In this document: piece after piece, positions 36,825 to 47,749 of the stretch
How the letters are laid out: each line of letters begins with the position of its first letter
Numbering within the stretch: position 1 is the stretch's first letter
NCBI GenBank assembly: GCA_039566865.1
Contig: CM076956.1
Span: 12,969,511-13,033,510 of the forward strand
Direction: 5' to 3'
Source: Aurelia coerulea
Taxonomy: Eukaryota > Cnidaria > Scyphozoa > Semaeostomeae > Ulmaridae
DNA length: 64,000 nucleotides
The notes under the pieces: generated by a model
Seen by the model: only the letters and a program-made list of their open reading frames with translations
Database searches by the model: none
Told to the model about the DNA's origin: nothing
Program-made: the position numbers and the translations under genes

Positions 36825-38909
36825 ACTAGAGATGATTTTGAAGAATCATAACGTCATTTATTACTATTGTTTGTTATAAGAGCATCTGTCCATATATCTG
36901 TGTATATGATACATAATGAATGGTTCCCTGGTTCCTGAGATTTGTCAAGGCCTACTATAAAATGATTTTCGAAATATTTCGATGCAACAAAGAAAATTTC
37001 GTCAAAAAATTTCCAAGCTGTGTTCACCCATCTGACCATGTGAATGAAAACCCATCTGACCATGCGACCAGGTGGTTGCAAGAAATTTTTGAACCATACT
37101 GTCCTGCAGGAAATGTTTCAAAAAAATAAATAACTTTGTCCGACATCGTTCCTCATTTTTTAAAAAAAGGAAAATAATTTGCAAAAAGGAAAAGTTACCA
37201 AACATAGATCGTATCTCAGGTACAATTCACATTCATATTGTATACAACAAAGACAAGATCAGGAAGTGCTGGATCTTTGTCGTGCTTCTTAGTAATCATA
37301 AATGGTTTGTTTCATGGAATCCCAGCCTCATCGTTCCCATGCAAATTCATTTTTCTCGATGCTCTATGCAGAGGTGGAAAAGTGTGTGAAGCCGCGAAGC
37401 AGCTTCGCAGGAAGTTTGTTTGTCTGGAAGGAAGGAACGGGGAGGAAAGAGAGAAAGCGGGATAAAAGGAAGGAAAAGATATCAAGCGATGACGGGAGGA
37501 ATGAAGAAATGAAAGGAAAAAGGCTTTACAAAAAAGGATGGAAAGAAAAAGGAGAGGAGGAAGAAAGAAGGATGGAAGGAAGATAGGATAACAAAGAAAG
37601 CAAAATTGAAAATATGAAGAGACAGGAAGGACTAAAGGAAGGAAAGGATAGAAGAAAATCAATGTTTGGATTATACTCTTTTCACCCAAGGAAGCTTTAA
37701 AAGTAATTTCAGTTCCTAGTGGATTATCGACGGCACTGAAATCTGGGACTACAGAAAATTGATGAAACAATGGAAGGAAGAATTCTGGTTTGGCGTTCCT
37801 TTGCAGGAAGGCAAATGTTTTTTCCACCACTGGCTCTATGTGCATTTACATAAAACCGGTTACACGTTATTGCATAGCTATCTTTGGATCGTGACCTCTT
37901 TTTAAGAAAGCAGGAAATTTTTAATTTTCTATTCCTGCAGGAAATTTAAGCATGACTTTTGTCTGGCCGCAGGAAAGAAAATACTCGTACACTTGGTTCA
38001 TCTTTGATTTGTTTTTTCTTTTTAATACTGCTGCCAAAAAATATGCACGTCAGAAAATGCAGTCTGCGACTGACCAGGAAAAGTGTAGAGACTAGCTTCG
38101 ATCAAAACCGGATTTAAACTCGACAGCTACAGATTGCGTATCATGTTCTAAATATTCAACATTTTCGGCTAACGATTGTGTATTTTAAAAAAATTCAACA
38201 TTTTCGGCTACCAGGAAATTCTTCACGATGAAATTGATTACTGCAACCAAATAATCAATTTTGCGAACAATAATCTTTGGGACTACATTTTTCATTCCGC
38301 GTAAATTTGCAATTATTGGTTGCAACCTATCTTAACTTTTAGGTTCACTTGTAATTGTATCTTGTTTGTTTATGCCTTGTTCTCTCGTTGTTCTCTTTGC
38401 ATGTACTTCTCGTATTGCTTGTGTTTTAGTTTCATGCAATGATCATGGGGTAGTCATGCCATTTCGCTCCCCATGGTATCGCCTCTGTAGTTTTGTATAT
38501 AGTTGTATAGTAATTAAAAAGTATAGTAGGATGTAACATGTACAGTAAAGCCCCGCATTTAAGAAACATCTTTTTCAGATCTTAGCCTAAAATGTTTCTT
38601 ATATCTATGACACTTTTCATTTTTTTAGGCTGAAAGATTCTTAAGTTTCTCATTTCTTTGCTGAAACGTCTTGGAAAATAGGTTACAACAGAATGGGGTT
38701 ATTTGTAGATATATTAGCCAGATGTGTATGTTATCAATGATTGTCAAGAACATCAATCAAAACTTTAGGTAAAAATCTGTAAAATCTAAGATATTTTGGT
38801 AGCAATTTCTTGTGAACCTTGCATGAAGTGGAATGCTCACCAGACCATCAGACCAGGACCCAATCTCGATCAAAATACAAGAAACTTCCTTTTGGGTGTG
38901 AGCCTCAAG
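36825..38909. other. No gene; polypurine tract and scattered repeats
   Basis: Apart from 37420-37665 there is a duplicated ATTCAACATTTTCGGCTA near 38152 and 38197. A pogo-like single end, CAGTAAAGCCCCGCATTTAA, lies at about 38543. Confidence 0.5.
37420..37665. repeat. Polypurine tract
   Basis: The plus strand is almost all A/G for about 240 bp (GGAAGGAACGGGGAGGAAAG, AAAGGAGAGGAGGAAGAAAG). The open frames on both strands here are low-complexity and have no recognisable protein. Confidence 0.7.
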
Positions 38910-39193
38910 CAGTGGCGGAGCCACGGGGGGGAATGGGGGGGGGGGACAAGTCCCCCCCACTTGTCTCTGAGGTCACTCTTCCAATTCGTCTAAATCCGTT
39001 GAGAAAATGTCTTAGGAGGGGTTAGGTAGGTATCTTTAGAGCTTGATAAACAAAGAAGGGTGTTTCCTTAGGGTAAAAAGGGCGTTTCCTGAGCATAAAA
39101 TGGGCGTGGTCCTGAAAATTTTCCTGGGGGCTTCGCCCCCATACCCCCACCTTCCTTCGTCCCCTCCACTTTTTCAGGCTGGCGCCGCAACTG
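38910..39193. mobile_element. hAT-type MITE with CAGTGGCGGAGCC end
   Basis: Begins CAGTGGCGGAGCCACGG and ends GGCTGGCGCCGCAACTG. GCCTCAAG flanks both sides (38902-38909, 39194-39201), a perfect 8-bp duplication. G- and C-runs occur inside. 284 bp, non-coding. Confidence 0.88.
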
Positions 39194-39454
39194 GCCTCAA
39201 GAATTTCCTATAAGTAATAAGGGGGTTAGTCATCTTTCAGTAGCTTAAAGTTTTTAAGGTGGTTTCTTCAATGCAGGGCCTTACTCTATTGTAAACTTTA
39301 TCTGAATATGTAAAAAAAAATCTTCGAAAGTAAGCCCTTTGAAAACTTTTACCAAAATGCAAAAAATTAAAGCGTAGATAAAATATCTATCTGATTTCTC
39401 TACCTTAAAAGTAGCGCCATAGAAATAGTCGCAATTAGTTTGATAAGATAAAAG

Positions 39455-39460
39455 TTTATT
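39455..39460 (-). promoter_or_regulatory. Candidate polyadenylation signal of TTC4
   Basis: AATAAA on the minus strand, about 38 nt after the TGA stop at 39500-39498. It is the nearest canonical signal and supports exon 5 as the terminal exon. Confidence 0.5.
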
Positions 39461-39497
39461 TGACTTCAAACCTTATTTGTGCCAGCTCAGTATGGTA

Positions 39498-42400
39498 TCA
39501 TGAACTCTCTAGTTTCATTGACTTTGAAAAATCATCAAAATACTTCGATTTGGTCGACAGGATGATGAAACTTGGTGCACCTCTTCGAATAACAAATCTG
39601 TAAAAGAAATCACGTCATTAGGATGATAACAATCGGATTTTGCCTCTCTTAGTGCAAATAGAACAGAAATCTTTCCAAGAAAGTTAAAGACCCATTTTCC
39701 ACCATGATCCTTTGTGGGCCAAATGGAAAGCAAGGCAAACAGAATTTAGGCCAAAAGCGATATTCAGATGACAGATAATAAGAAACTGGATTTTGGCGCC
39801 ACGAAGGACCATGGTTAGTAATGGGTTTTTAACAGTGGAAATATCAGTCAACACCAGGAAAAGGAAAACAATGGTATTGTAAATAATTTACAACATTTCG
39901 CTCAACAAACTGACTCTCATTTAGTGCATAGGTGCACAAATGGTCCCACTTGTATTTTATTGGATTTTATTTTATTGACCATCAATTTGAGAACAAAGGC
40001 TTTGTATTTAAAGAGACCCAATAGCCGAGAATTTAAGGCCTCGTTCACACGGGAACGCAATCGGTCCGTTTCATCTTCGTTCCAGTTTCTGGAACGCAAA
40101 ATTAGATCGTTTAAGGAGGAGTCTCACTTCTCTTCAGGGAATCAGTATAATCTACACGCAGGCTAGTTTAACACGGGAACGGAACAGTTCCGTAGTCCCG
40201 GGGGGGGGGGTACTTCATTGTTGAATGATACTGGACGTGCCGCTCAAATGGGTGGATTTTTTCATCTGAAATTCCCTACATATGGGTCTGTTTTTAACGA
40301 AAATTCTGGTAGATGGGTAGCTTTTTGAGAATTTTCTTATCAATGAGTCCCATAATGATAATCCACACAAAAAATTGAAATTTTCCTTTGTTTCAAATCG
40401 ACAAATTCATACACATGGGTCAGAAATTTCCTGATATTCATGCAAATGGGTTCGGAATTCTTGAATATTCTGTTTTCATACGAATGGGTCCTTTTGTCAA
40501 AGTCCAGATTCAGGTCGAACCACGTTCACAATGCAGTACCCCGGGGCGTAGTCTTGTTGAGAATTTCAGACGCAACTACATCAATCATTTCTTGAAGGAA
40601 ACAGGCATCGATTTAGTCTTTCACGCTCTAAAAGCAATTTCTCTCAGTGGTCTCACTTATGTATATTTCTTCCAGTGCAATTATTTCTTCCACATTTAAC
40701 ATGATATTTTACTTTTACCTTATACATTTTGCTTTCCATCGAAATTAAAGCTGGTTTATCTTATTGTTCTCTTTTTTTTCCGAACAGCTACTTATGTTTG
40801 CTCTCAAGAGAGTTTCTTATCAATATAATTGTCAATGTGCCTTACCTCTTGCCTCTAAGGACATCCTTCAAGGTTTGAGATGATGTCACATTTACAAACG
40901 ATTTGCTTTCTTCACATTCAAAATAAATCTGAAATATAATAAAGAGCATAGGCTTCAAATCTTTAAAAAGGTTGGAGTAAAATTCAGTGACCTATTTCTT
41001 TGAACCAAATGGCTTCAAAGGAACTTCAGCTGTTTTGCTATAATTCTACCGTTGGATTTTTCAGAAATTTTCGATATTTTCAGATTTAGAGTGTTTTCCT
41101 TCTTTTTCAAGAATTCAAGAAACATTTTCAACGAAACTGAAAACCATCGTAGTTTCTAAACTGTTTGTGGCGCAAAATAAAATAATTTCGAAAGAAACTA
41201 CCGGGTGAGCCAGAAAAAAGTTCCCACTTTCGAAAATTCATAGCATCAAAAGTACTGGGTGGATTGGAATGAATGAATATTTACTTGACAGCCAAAAGAT
41301 CGAAGTATTTTTGGGATTTTTTTCGCCTTGTTACAAGCATTGCAAAAATTGATAAATTCAAATTTAGAAACACTTTTGGTTGCAAAATGACTGAAAAAGG
41401 CCTAAAATACATGATCAAATCATAAAGGGACTCCTCGCTCAAAACAACAGATAAAATGCAATTTCTCATGGGTGAGAGATATTGTCTGGACATTTATTGA
41501 CATGGGATAGAAAATCTTTAGTATCTGTTTGAGAATTTATGTCTTATAACTCTTGAAAGTTGTGAAACGCCCATGCGTTTGTTCTGCGTGATGAGAGTCC
41601 TAACGATTTGATCAAGTGTTTTAGGCCCTTTTACAATACAGTCATTTTGCAACCATGAACTTTTTGTAAAGTTGAATTTACCTATATTTGCAGTGCTTGT
41701 AAGAAGACGAGAAAAATCAAAAAAATTTTCGATCTTTCGGCTTTTAACTAGAATTTGAATGATCAAAATCCGTATTTTCGCTATGCAACGAATTTTCGAA
41801 AGTGGGAACTTTTTTCTGGCTGACCCGGTATAGTGTATTGATGTCTACAATATGGTATCAAGCAAAAGTCTATCACTCTTCTGGTTGATGAGTTAGACAT
41901 TTGATGATGTCAAATCCTCAAATGAGTTAGAATATAAAATATGTGGTAGTTTAAAAAAATATTCAAAATTTCCAACAAGTCCAATGGTAGAATTATAGGC
42001 CAGTAGCTAAAGTTTATTTGAAGCCATTCAACAAAAAGAAATAGGTCATAGAATTTTACACCCACCTATTTATACCGATTTAAAGATTTGGAACCTATGC
42101 TATAACAAAACAGTGTGAAGGAAAAATGATGCACTTGTTTTCGAAGTCTCTAGCATGTACTTAACGAATTGTATCACTTGAAAAGTTTTTTTCCTATGTC
42201 TTCGTTTTGTCATCTTATTTCAGATCGATTTAACTCTAGCTCACAATAAACATTTGTAAAATGAAGCCAATCAACATTGTGAAAACAGAATTTTTCAATA
42301 AACTTGAAAGAAAATAGGAAAGTTATTTGGGGAATTCATTATTAATACGATTTGCTTTTTAGAGGCATAACATTTACAATATGCATTTTGCAATGCTATG

Positions 42401-45400
42401 TGACAAATATTGAGTACAACTGCGTTGCCTCTGTGGTAAACAGGCCAAAATACATGTAAGTACAGGCTTTTTCTTTGTTGATTTAAAATAAAATTCATAT
42501 ATGCTTTGCCTTGTTATATAAACCATACCTTCAAGGAACTTTTTGAATAGTGCTTCTGCGTATCCCAGTCTGGAAGGCTGCTTTCATCAAACATAATATC
42601 TAAATGATTTTCAAACCTGCAACAAGCAGAAATAAAGAACAGCGTTTGAAAAACGAATGTCCCCTGGATATACAACACAGCAATAATATATTGTGCTATT
42701 ATCTTGTTGAATACCCGACATATTAAACTGATTTTAGGGATTTGCCTAAAGTTGCAATCAAATTCCCCTACAATTTCTGCCTTACAGCAATGACTTGCCT
42801 GTGCTTTAGCATATGTTTTCCTCTTGGGAGCATGAACAAGTTCTGCCCATTAGTTTAAGAAAATTGGTCAGGGGGATTCCAGTCTCCCAGGACAATAACA
42901 TGTACGAATACTGTATCTAGATGTGGCATTTTGCTAGGAAGGAAAAACTGACAAAATTTGTGGTTGTTGTTTTCAATCGTTTTTGCAGGTTTTTGAAGGG
43001 GCTCTCTGCACAAAATATCCCATAGCCAGGAGAAGAAATGATTATTCAAAGCCTGGTCAATTTCTAAATCTAATCAAAGATATTAGCTAAGATACAAATC
43101 CATTTTTCAATATCTTGCTCTGATATTCAGGGAGCAGTATGTTTACAAAAACCTTTGCATTTTTCTGACTCAACCAGCATAATTATTGACAATGCTTTTA
43201 AAATGCTTTCTCAAAAATCTTGCAGTGTTTGCTGGTCTGATGAAGCAAAATCTTTGGCCGCTCTTTGAACAAATAAAAAATTTAATTTATATTGAATAGA
43301 ATGAAAAACATATGCATTAATTGCAGGTCAGGGAAACATCACAGGAGCTGAATATAGTCAGAGTTTCAACTAAAAATCAATATTGCAAGGCTGAACAGAC
43401 CTCTCAATAAAAAGAAAAGAGATCTGAATGATTCATTCTTTCTGGTAAATGAAGGAAACTCAATTCAATAATGACGCTTTGCCACATTGAACAAATCATT
43501 CCAAACATCACATCTGGTAACAAAAAGGGGTCTATAAGGCACCTGCACCTTCTAAAGTGTAACTTATGACAGGAACCATCAATGAGAATGTTACTTCTCA
43601 ATTCTAACACCATTAATTACCTGTCATTTTCACAGAAATCTTCAATAAAATCTGATTGATTAAACTCAGGATAAAGGAAATACACAGGCCAGTGAAGTTG
43701 GTTTGCATCATCCAGGTATGTTTTGCTTCCTTGTGGGTGGTTTTCGGCCACTTGATTGAGCTTCTCAACAATTGATAAGTCCATATCAGAACTTTTTATA
43801 ATTCCCTCAATTGTCTCAATGTTAGCAGTGCTGCTCTTTATTGCTGCAGCTAATTTTTTCTGTTTTTCTAGTAACTTTTTCTCTTTCACTTCTCTCCTTC
43901 TGCTGTCTCTCTCCTGAACTTTCTTTTCATTCAAAGCTTGCTGTCTGAGGTCAAGTAGTTTTTTATTTTCTGATTCATTTTGCAGACCATTGTCACACCA
44001 TTGGACACACTCGTTAAATAGTTTCAGTTCAAAACAGCACATCGCTGCTCTCAACACAGCTTTCATATGTTTATCATTTAATTTCAATGCTTCTTTTGCA
44101 TCATTCAAAGAGCTCCTGTGGTTGCCAAGATGGAAATTAGCTGCAGCGCGGTTAGTGTGGAGAATTACTCTAAGATCCTGGTCTTCAAATTTCTGCTTCA
44201 GGCCTTCTGTGTATGCTAAAATGGCTTTATCATATCGTTTGTGCTTGAAGTGATGATTGCCATCTTCTTTGTGTGCCAGTGCACATTCTTGTGGATCAGT
44301 CTCTTCATATCTCAATGCCTGTAATGCCGCCAATGCTGGAGATGCATCAATTTCCTCTTGAGTTGGAGCTTCATTCATGAAAGCTGGAATCTCCTTGATT
44401 TTCTGATGGAAAAAGAAAGTTATAGAATTTTCGAAGTTATAGGATAAAACAACTGGGGGTACTATTGTATAAAATAGGTTTCAGTCTTTTGGACAGGTTC
44501 AAAATTTGCTAGGTGCTCACCAAATGTAAAAAAATGATAAATTTTGCGCACCAAAGCATACATCAAAAGTCCTTCAAAAGCTGCTTTCCAATCAGTTTTT
44601 CAAGCATATCAATTGTGACCATTTTCTAATTGGTGCACTGGAAATTTTGAGTGCACCTCAAATTATCTGGTGCGCCGTGCGCAGTACAAAGATTCCTACC
44701 TTCCTACCTAGTCTTTTTGAACAGATTAGATAGAGACAACAAACAAAATTACAGCATTGAAAGCCATATTTTCAATAATAGTATTTTGCTAACCATCCTG
44801 TTCTTTGCCAATCAGACTCAGAGAGACAGGTGATGCTAACCAAAAAAGGATCATGCGTGGTACACCTACACCCACCCCATGTGGGGGGGGGGGGTTCTTC
44901 CATAGTAAAGGTACCTGGGGATGTGCCGGGACGAAGGGTATACTTTTTCGGACTTCTAGTCTAGCCAAGGGTCCCAGGGGGGGGTACTCTGGTATATTCA
45001 GGATAGGGATGCTCAGGTTACTTTTTGGGTCTAAAATTCAAAATTCAGGCAAGGATTATTTTTTTGGGTCAATGATTTGTATACCAGTTATTTTTTTGGG
45101 TTCAAGAAGTTCTGGCTTACTGTTTTTGGTCTCAAATATGAGAAATATGAGAAAAAGTAAAAAAATTGGGGAAATAAAATTTACAAACAAAATTAGAGTC
45201 AAGTAACAGTACTAAAATAAAAAAACATAAATATCCAAACACATTATGAGAAATCTAATCAGTTGGGGCACTTACATGCAGATTTAAGATACTGACGACT
45301 TCATAACTTTTGGGTATATATGAAACGTCGGAAAAAATCATTTTTTTTGGGGTCTATTTTCATGCTAGAAATTATTTTTTTGGGTTGATGCATTTTACCC

Positions 45401-45772
45401 CAGCCTGAGCACCCCTATCCGAAATATACCTGAGTACCCCCCTGGGCCAAGGGTACCCTATACCTTTTTTGCAATTTTGGCCTCCGAGTCCAACGGTCTA
45501 GGGTAGTCATGGGCAATCACGGACACTTTCATTACTTCTGCTAATACCTCATTACGAGCCACACACAACACAAGGCCGACGACAAGGGCAGGGCAGCACA
45601 TAACAGAATTACCGGACCAGGCATAGCTCACCTCGTCAACATTCTCATTTGTCAAAACATCGCCATATTTATAATCTTTGTTTTTCTCCGTAATATTTTG
45701 CAAATGTTCATTGAATTCTTTCTTCAACCTTTCGGAAAGTTCACTTCTCTCCGGGTCCATTTTTTCCGCCAT
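39498..45772 (-). CDS. TTC4: TTC4, tetratricopeptide repeat protein 4 (Hsp90/Hsp70 co-chaperone), 5 exons, complete
   Basis: Exons on the minus strand: 45772-45632, 44402-43621, 42616-42529, 40928-40846, 39597-39498. All four introns have GT-AG ends and matching phases (0, 2, 0, 2); the product is 397 residues against 387 in human TTC4. The start is the first ATG in the frame (MAEKMDPER, in an AAAATGG context). The TPR region (about residues 90-190) includes HKEDGNHHFKHKRYDKAI and TNRAAANFHLGNHRSSLNDA. A charged helix follows, then the C-terminal domain with WPVYFLYPEFNQSDFIEDF. Exon 3 gives RFENHLDIMF, exon 4 IYFECEES and exon 5 RGAPSFIIL before TGA, each aligning with the vertebrate C-terminus. 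TTC4 family members (yeast Cns1) bind Hsp90 and Hsp70 and act in cytosolic and nuclear folding. The gene is divergent from MMACHC. Introns 1 and 3 hold nested MITEs. Its identity is firm. Confidence 0.95.
40198..40546. mobile_element. Poly-G-tipped MITE, fourth subfamily
   Basis: Left end CCGGGGGGGGGGTACTTC, right end GCAGTACCCCGGGG, with internal CATATGGGTC/ATACACATGGGTC-like repeats. CGTAGTC occurs on both sides (40191-40197 and 40547-40553), a 7-bp and possibly 8-bp target duplication. Confidence 0.7.
40944..42111. mobile_element. Foldback MITE (AGCATAGG..CCTATGCT family), copy 1, in TTC4 intron 3, split by a nested MITE
   Basis: Left AGCATAGGCTTCAAATC, right GATTTGGAACCTATGCT. Subterminal GTAAAATTCAGTGACCTATT and AATAGGTCATAGAATTTTAC form long inverted arms. 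The CCGGGTGAGCC element 41201-41828 sits in the centre. Its end lies 14 bp from the exon 4 acceptor of TTC4. Confidence 0.8.
41201..41828. mobile_element. 628-bp TA-flanked MITE (CCGGGTGAGCC family), copy 2, nested in another MITE in TTC4 intron 3
   Basis: Left end CCGGGTGAGCCAGAAAAAAG, right end TTTTTTCTGGCTGACCCGG, TA on both sides. It splits the foldback element 40944-42111, whose two halves resume on either side. Confidence 0.88.
44881..45503. mobile_element. Truncated copy of the poly-G hAT-like MITE with a second MITE inside it (TTC4 intron 1)
   Basis: A G run plus TTCTTCCATAGTAAAGG, GATGTGCC and GACTTCTAGTCTAGCC match the reverse complement of the 7468-7863 family. The match resumes after the insert at CCAAGGGTACCC..TTTTTTGCAATTTTGGCC and stops at about 45503, so the far end is lost. 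The insert is the element at 44973-45446. Confidence 0.75.
44973..45446. mobile_element. MITE nested in the TTC4 intron 1 element, 8-bp target duplication
   Basis: Inverted termini CCCAGGGGGGGGTACTC and GAGTACCCCCCTGGG, continuing as GGTATATTC..GGATAGGG. CCAAGGGT lies at 44965-44972 and again at 45447-45454, a perfect 8-bp duplication of host element sequence, so this element arrived later. Confidence 0.88.
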
Positions 45773-45907
45773 TTTCTTTTCACGTGCCTTTTTGAGTGAA
45801 CTCTTTTTCAAGAGGAGGCTACGCGATAAGGCCTGCCGAAAGTGACAGCGGAAGCAAATACAATTTATTTGTGATGCCAAAAGAGAGCTGCTGGTAGAAA
45901 TCGTGAA
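45773..45907. promoter_or_regulatory. Shared head-to-head promoter region of TTC4 and MMACHC
   Basis: Only 135 bp separate the TTC4 start codon (minus) from the MMACHC start codon (plus), so both 5' UTRs and the core promoter must lie here or overlap the neighbouring transcript. The interval contains a CACGTG E-box (45781-45786) and an ETS-like GCGGAAGC near 45849. No clear TATA box is seen. ETS sites and TATA-less architecture are common in bidirectional housekeeping promoters. The start sites themselves cannot be read from sequence. Confidence 0.6.
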
Positions 45908-47137
45908 ATGGAGGGAATCAAAGCTTTGACACCAGAAGATGTATTCAAACTTTCAGGAGAGTTAAACAAGCTGACAGAGCCACTTGGTCTGGAAATCTAT
46001 CCCTTCAAGGTAAAGCTCGTTTTGATGTGTATGTTGGCCATGCGATATGCATGATAGGCCTAATTTTTAGATGTCAAAAACATAAATCAATCGGGTCATC
46101 TCATCATCTGTCACAACAAAAATATGCACAGAATAGGCCTACCTTTCAAGAGATGTTCGATCTTTTGGTTGCACACACCCCGTTGTAGCAACAGCACAGT
46201 TTTGTTGTGACAGATGATGAGATGAGCCGATTGATTTATGCACACACACATTTATGCTAGCACAGGTTTTGTTTGTTTTGATCTTCGCTTTAGGAACTCA
46301 AAGGTCCATCTTGTTCAAAATAACAGTTTCAATTTGAGAAAAATAGTGTAAAATCTGTGTGATATGGCTTGTCAAAGGAACTGTAAAATTGTCATTTCGA
46401 AAGAAGTTTATTTACTTTGCATGACCCAGTCCCTTTAAGGCTACTAATGTCACTATAGTCTACTGACTGCTCTGATTTTTACTTAGATTGGTTGGTACAA
46501 TGCATCAGTGCAGCCAGCGTTCCATCTTCCATATGATACAGATAGAGTTGCATTTATCATCTTAAGTGTGCCATCAATGTTTGAAAAGTGCCTCATTCCA
46601 TTCATCAAAGATGACCAATTTGATTGTTTGAGCAACCAAGACCCACTTGACCAATGCATGAAAGAAGTGTTTATAAAGATAAAGGATCACTTCAAGGAAT
46701 ATAAGATTGATGGAATCCATGACTATGAAGTGCATCCAAACAGAAGGCCAAAAATTCTGGTGCAAACAGCAGGGCATGTTGCTGGGGCTGCATATTATTA
46801 TCGTCAAGAAGACATACAAAATTGCTCTGTTGAGGGTAAATTGTATGGTGTCTCCATTCACCCAAAATATGGTGGCTGGTTTGCCTTCAGAGGAGCTCTG
46901 ATATTTGAAAATGTCACTTGTGCTGATCTTGTCCAAAGAGACCCTGAAGATGTTGTCAAAACTGACGAGCTGAAGTTGGAGCTCCTCAAGAAGTTCAACT
47001 ACCATTGGAAAGATTGGTCCTACCGAGACATCATAAAGCCAGAGTCAACTTACTCAGAGGAGCAGAAACTGTTTTTCATCACCCCACCATCAGAAAGAAA
47101 ATCGCTCTTGGACAGTATGAAAAACATGCCTGATTAA
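45908..47137 (+). CDS. MMACHC: MMACHC (cblC), cobalamin-processing/trafficking protein, 2 exons, complete
   Basis: Exons 45908-46009 and 46487-47137, phase-0 GT-AG intron, 250 residues. MMACHC strips the upper axial ligand from cobalamins (glutathione-dependent dealkylation, reductive decyanation) in the cytosol and passes B12 to MMADHC for methylcobalamin and adenosylcobalamin synthesis. Exon 1 ends GLEIYPFK and exon 2 opens IGWYNASVQPAFHLPYD, matching the vertebrate YPFQVAWYNELLPPAFHLP region. The diagnostic block DYEVHPNRRPKILVQTAGHV (about residues 113-132) carries the His expected near the cobalamin (human His122). IHPKYGGWFAFRGA and FNYHWKDWSYRDI follow, then YSEEQKLFFITPPSER. The protein stops at about the usual invertebrate length and lacks the longer mammalian tail. 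Intron 1 holds a small foldback MITE. Confidence 0.96.
46081..46240. mobile_element. 160-bp foldback MITE in MMACHC intron 1
   Basis: Positions 46081-46120 (starting CATAAATCAATCGGGTCATC) and 46201-46240 (ending GATGAGCCGATTGATTTATG) are near-perfect 40-bp inverted repeats around an 80-bp loop. It lies fully inside the intron and carries no coding capacity. No target duplication could be assigned. Confidence 0.75.
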
Positions 47138-47749
47138 TGATAGGAAAAGCAGATCATAACTCTGGAAAACTGTACAGAGCAAAAGTGCAGGTAGACCTTA
47201 AATGGACTGGAACAAAATGGAAGGTTTGATCAGTAGGACTTGCTAGATTGTTATTTATTACCAGAAGTAGCAGTGGCTCTCAAATGAAATGAACAGGGTT
47301 GGCAAGAAGCCCAATGTAGTTTTGCAAAATACGTCAGAAGAAGTAGTGTTAGATGTTACATTGGAATGGTTGGTTTGAGAGTGTCTATTACCTCATGTTA
47401 ATAGAAAGTCTTTCATCAGAGGTACTAGTGACTATCAAACTAATATTGTGTACAAAGGCATGCCAGGAAGTTTAATGGTTTCTCGAGGTAAAATCAAAGT
47501 CAATTGAACCAATGAGTTTCTCTTATGATTATGAAAAATAAGAAGACTGAAACATACAGGGTGGACCAAAACAAACTTCATATGTTTAAAAACAAAAATT
47601 GGAGGAGCCTCGGTGAACCCCGATTAGAGTTCTTCCTTGCCTCCTCTCCACATCAAGATCACTGTGCTCTGCAAAGAAAAGAGGTATATAACTCGTACCG
47701 AATTCAACAGCCTGCAAGTCCAGGTGAGCTTGGTCACAGCAGCTATCAA

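Noticed and set aside
37312..37845. 177-codon minus-strand frame rich in Phe/Ser/Pro
   Set aside because: It is the complement of the polypurine tract; composition explains it.
45773..45880. Upstream extension of TTC4 exon 1 (36 extra codons, starting TTG)
   Set aside because: There is no ATG before 45772, and the extension would lie in the shared promoter. The first ATG gives a protein of expected length.
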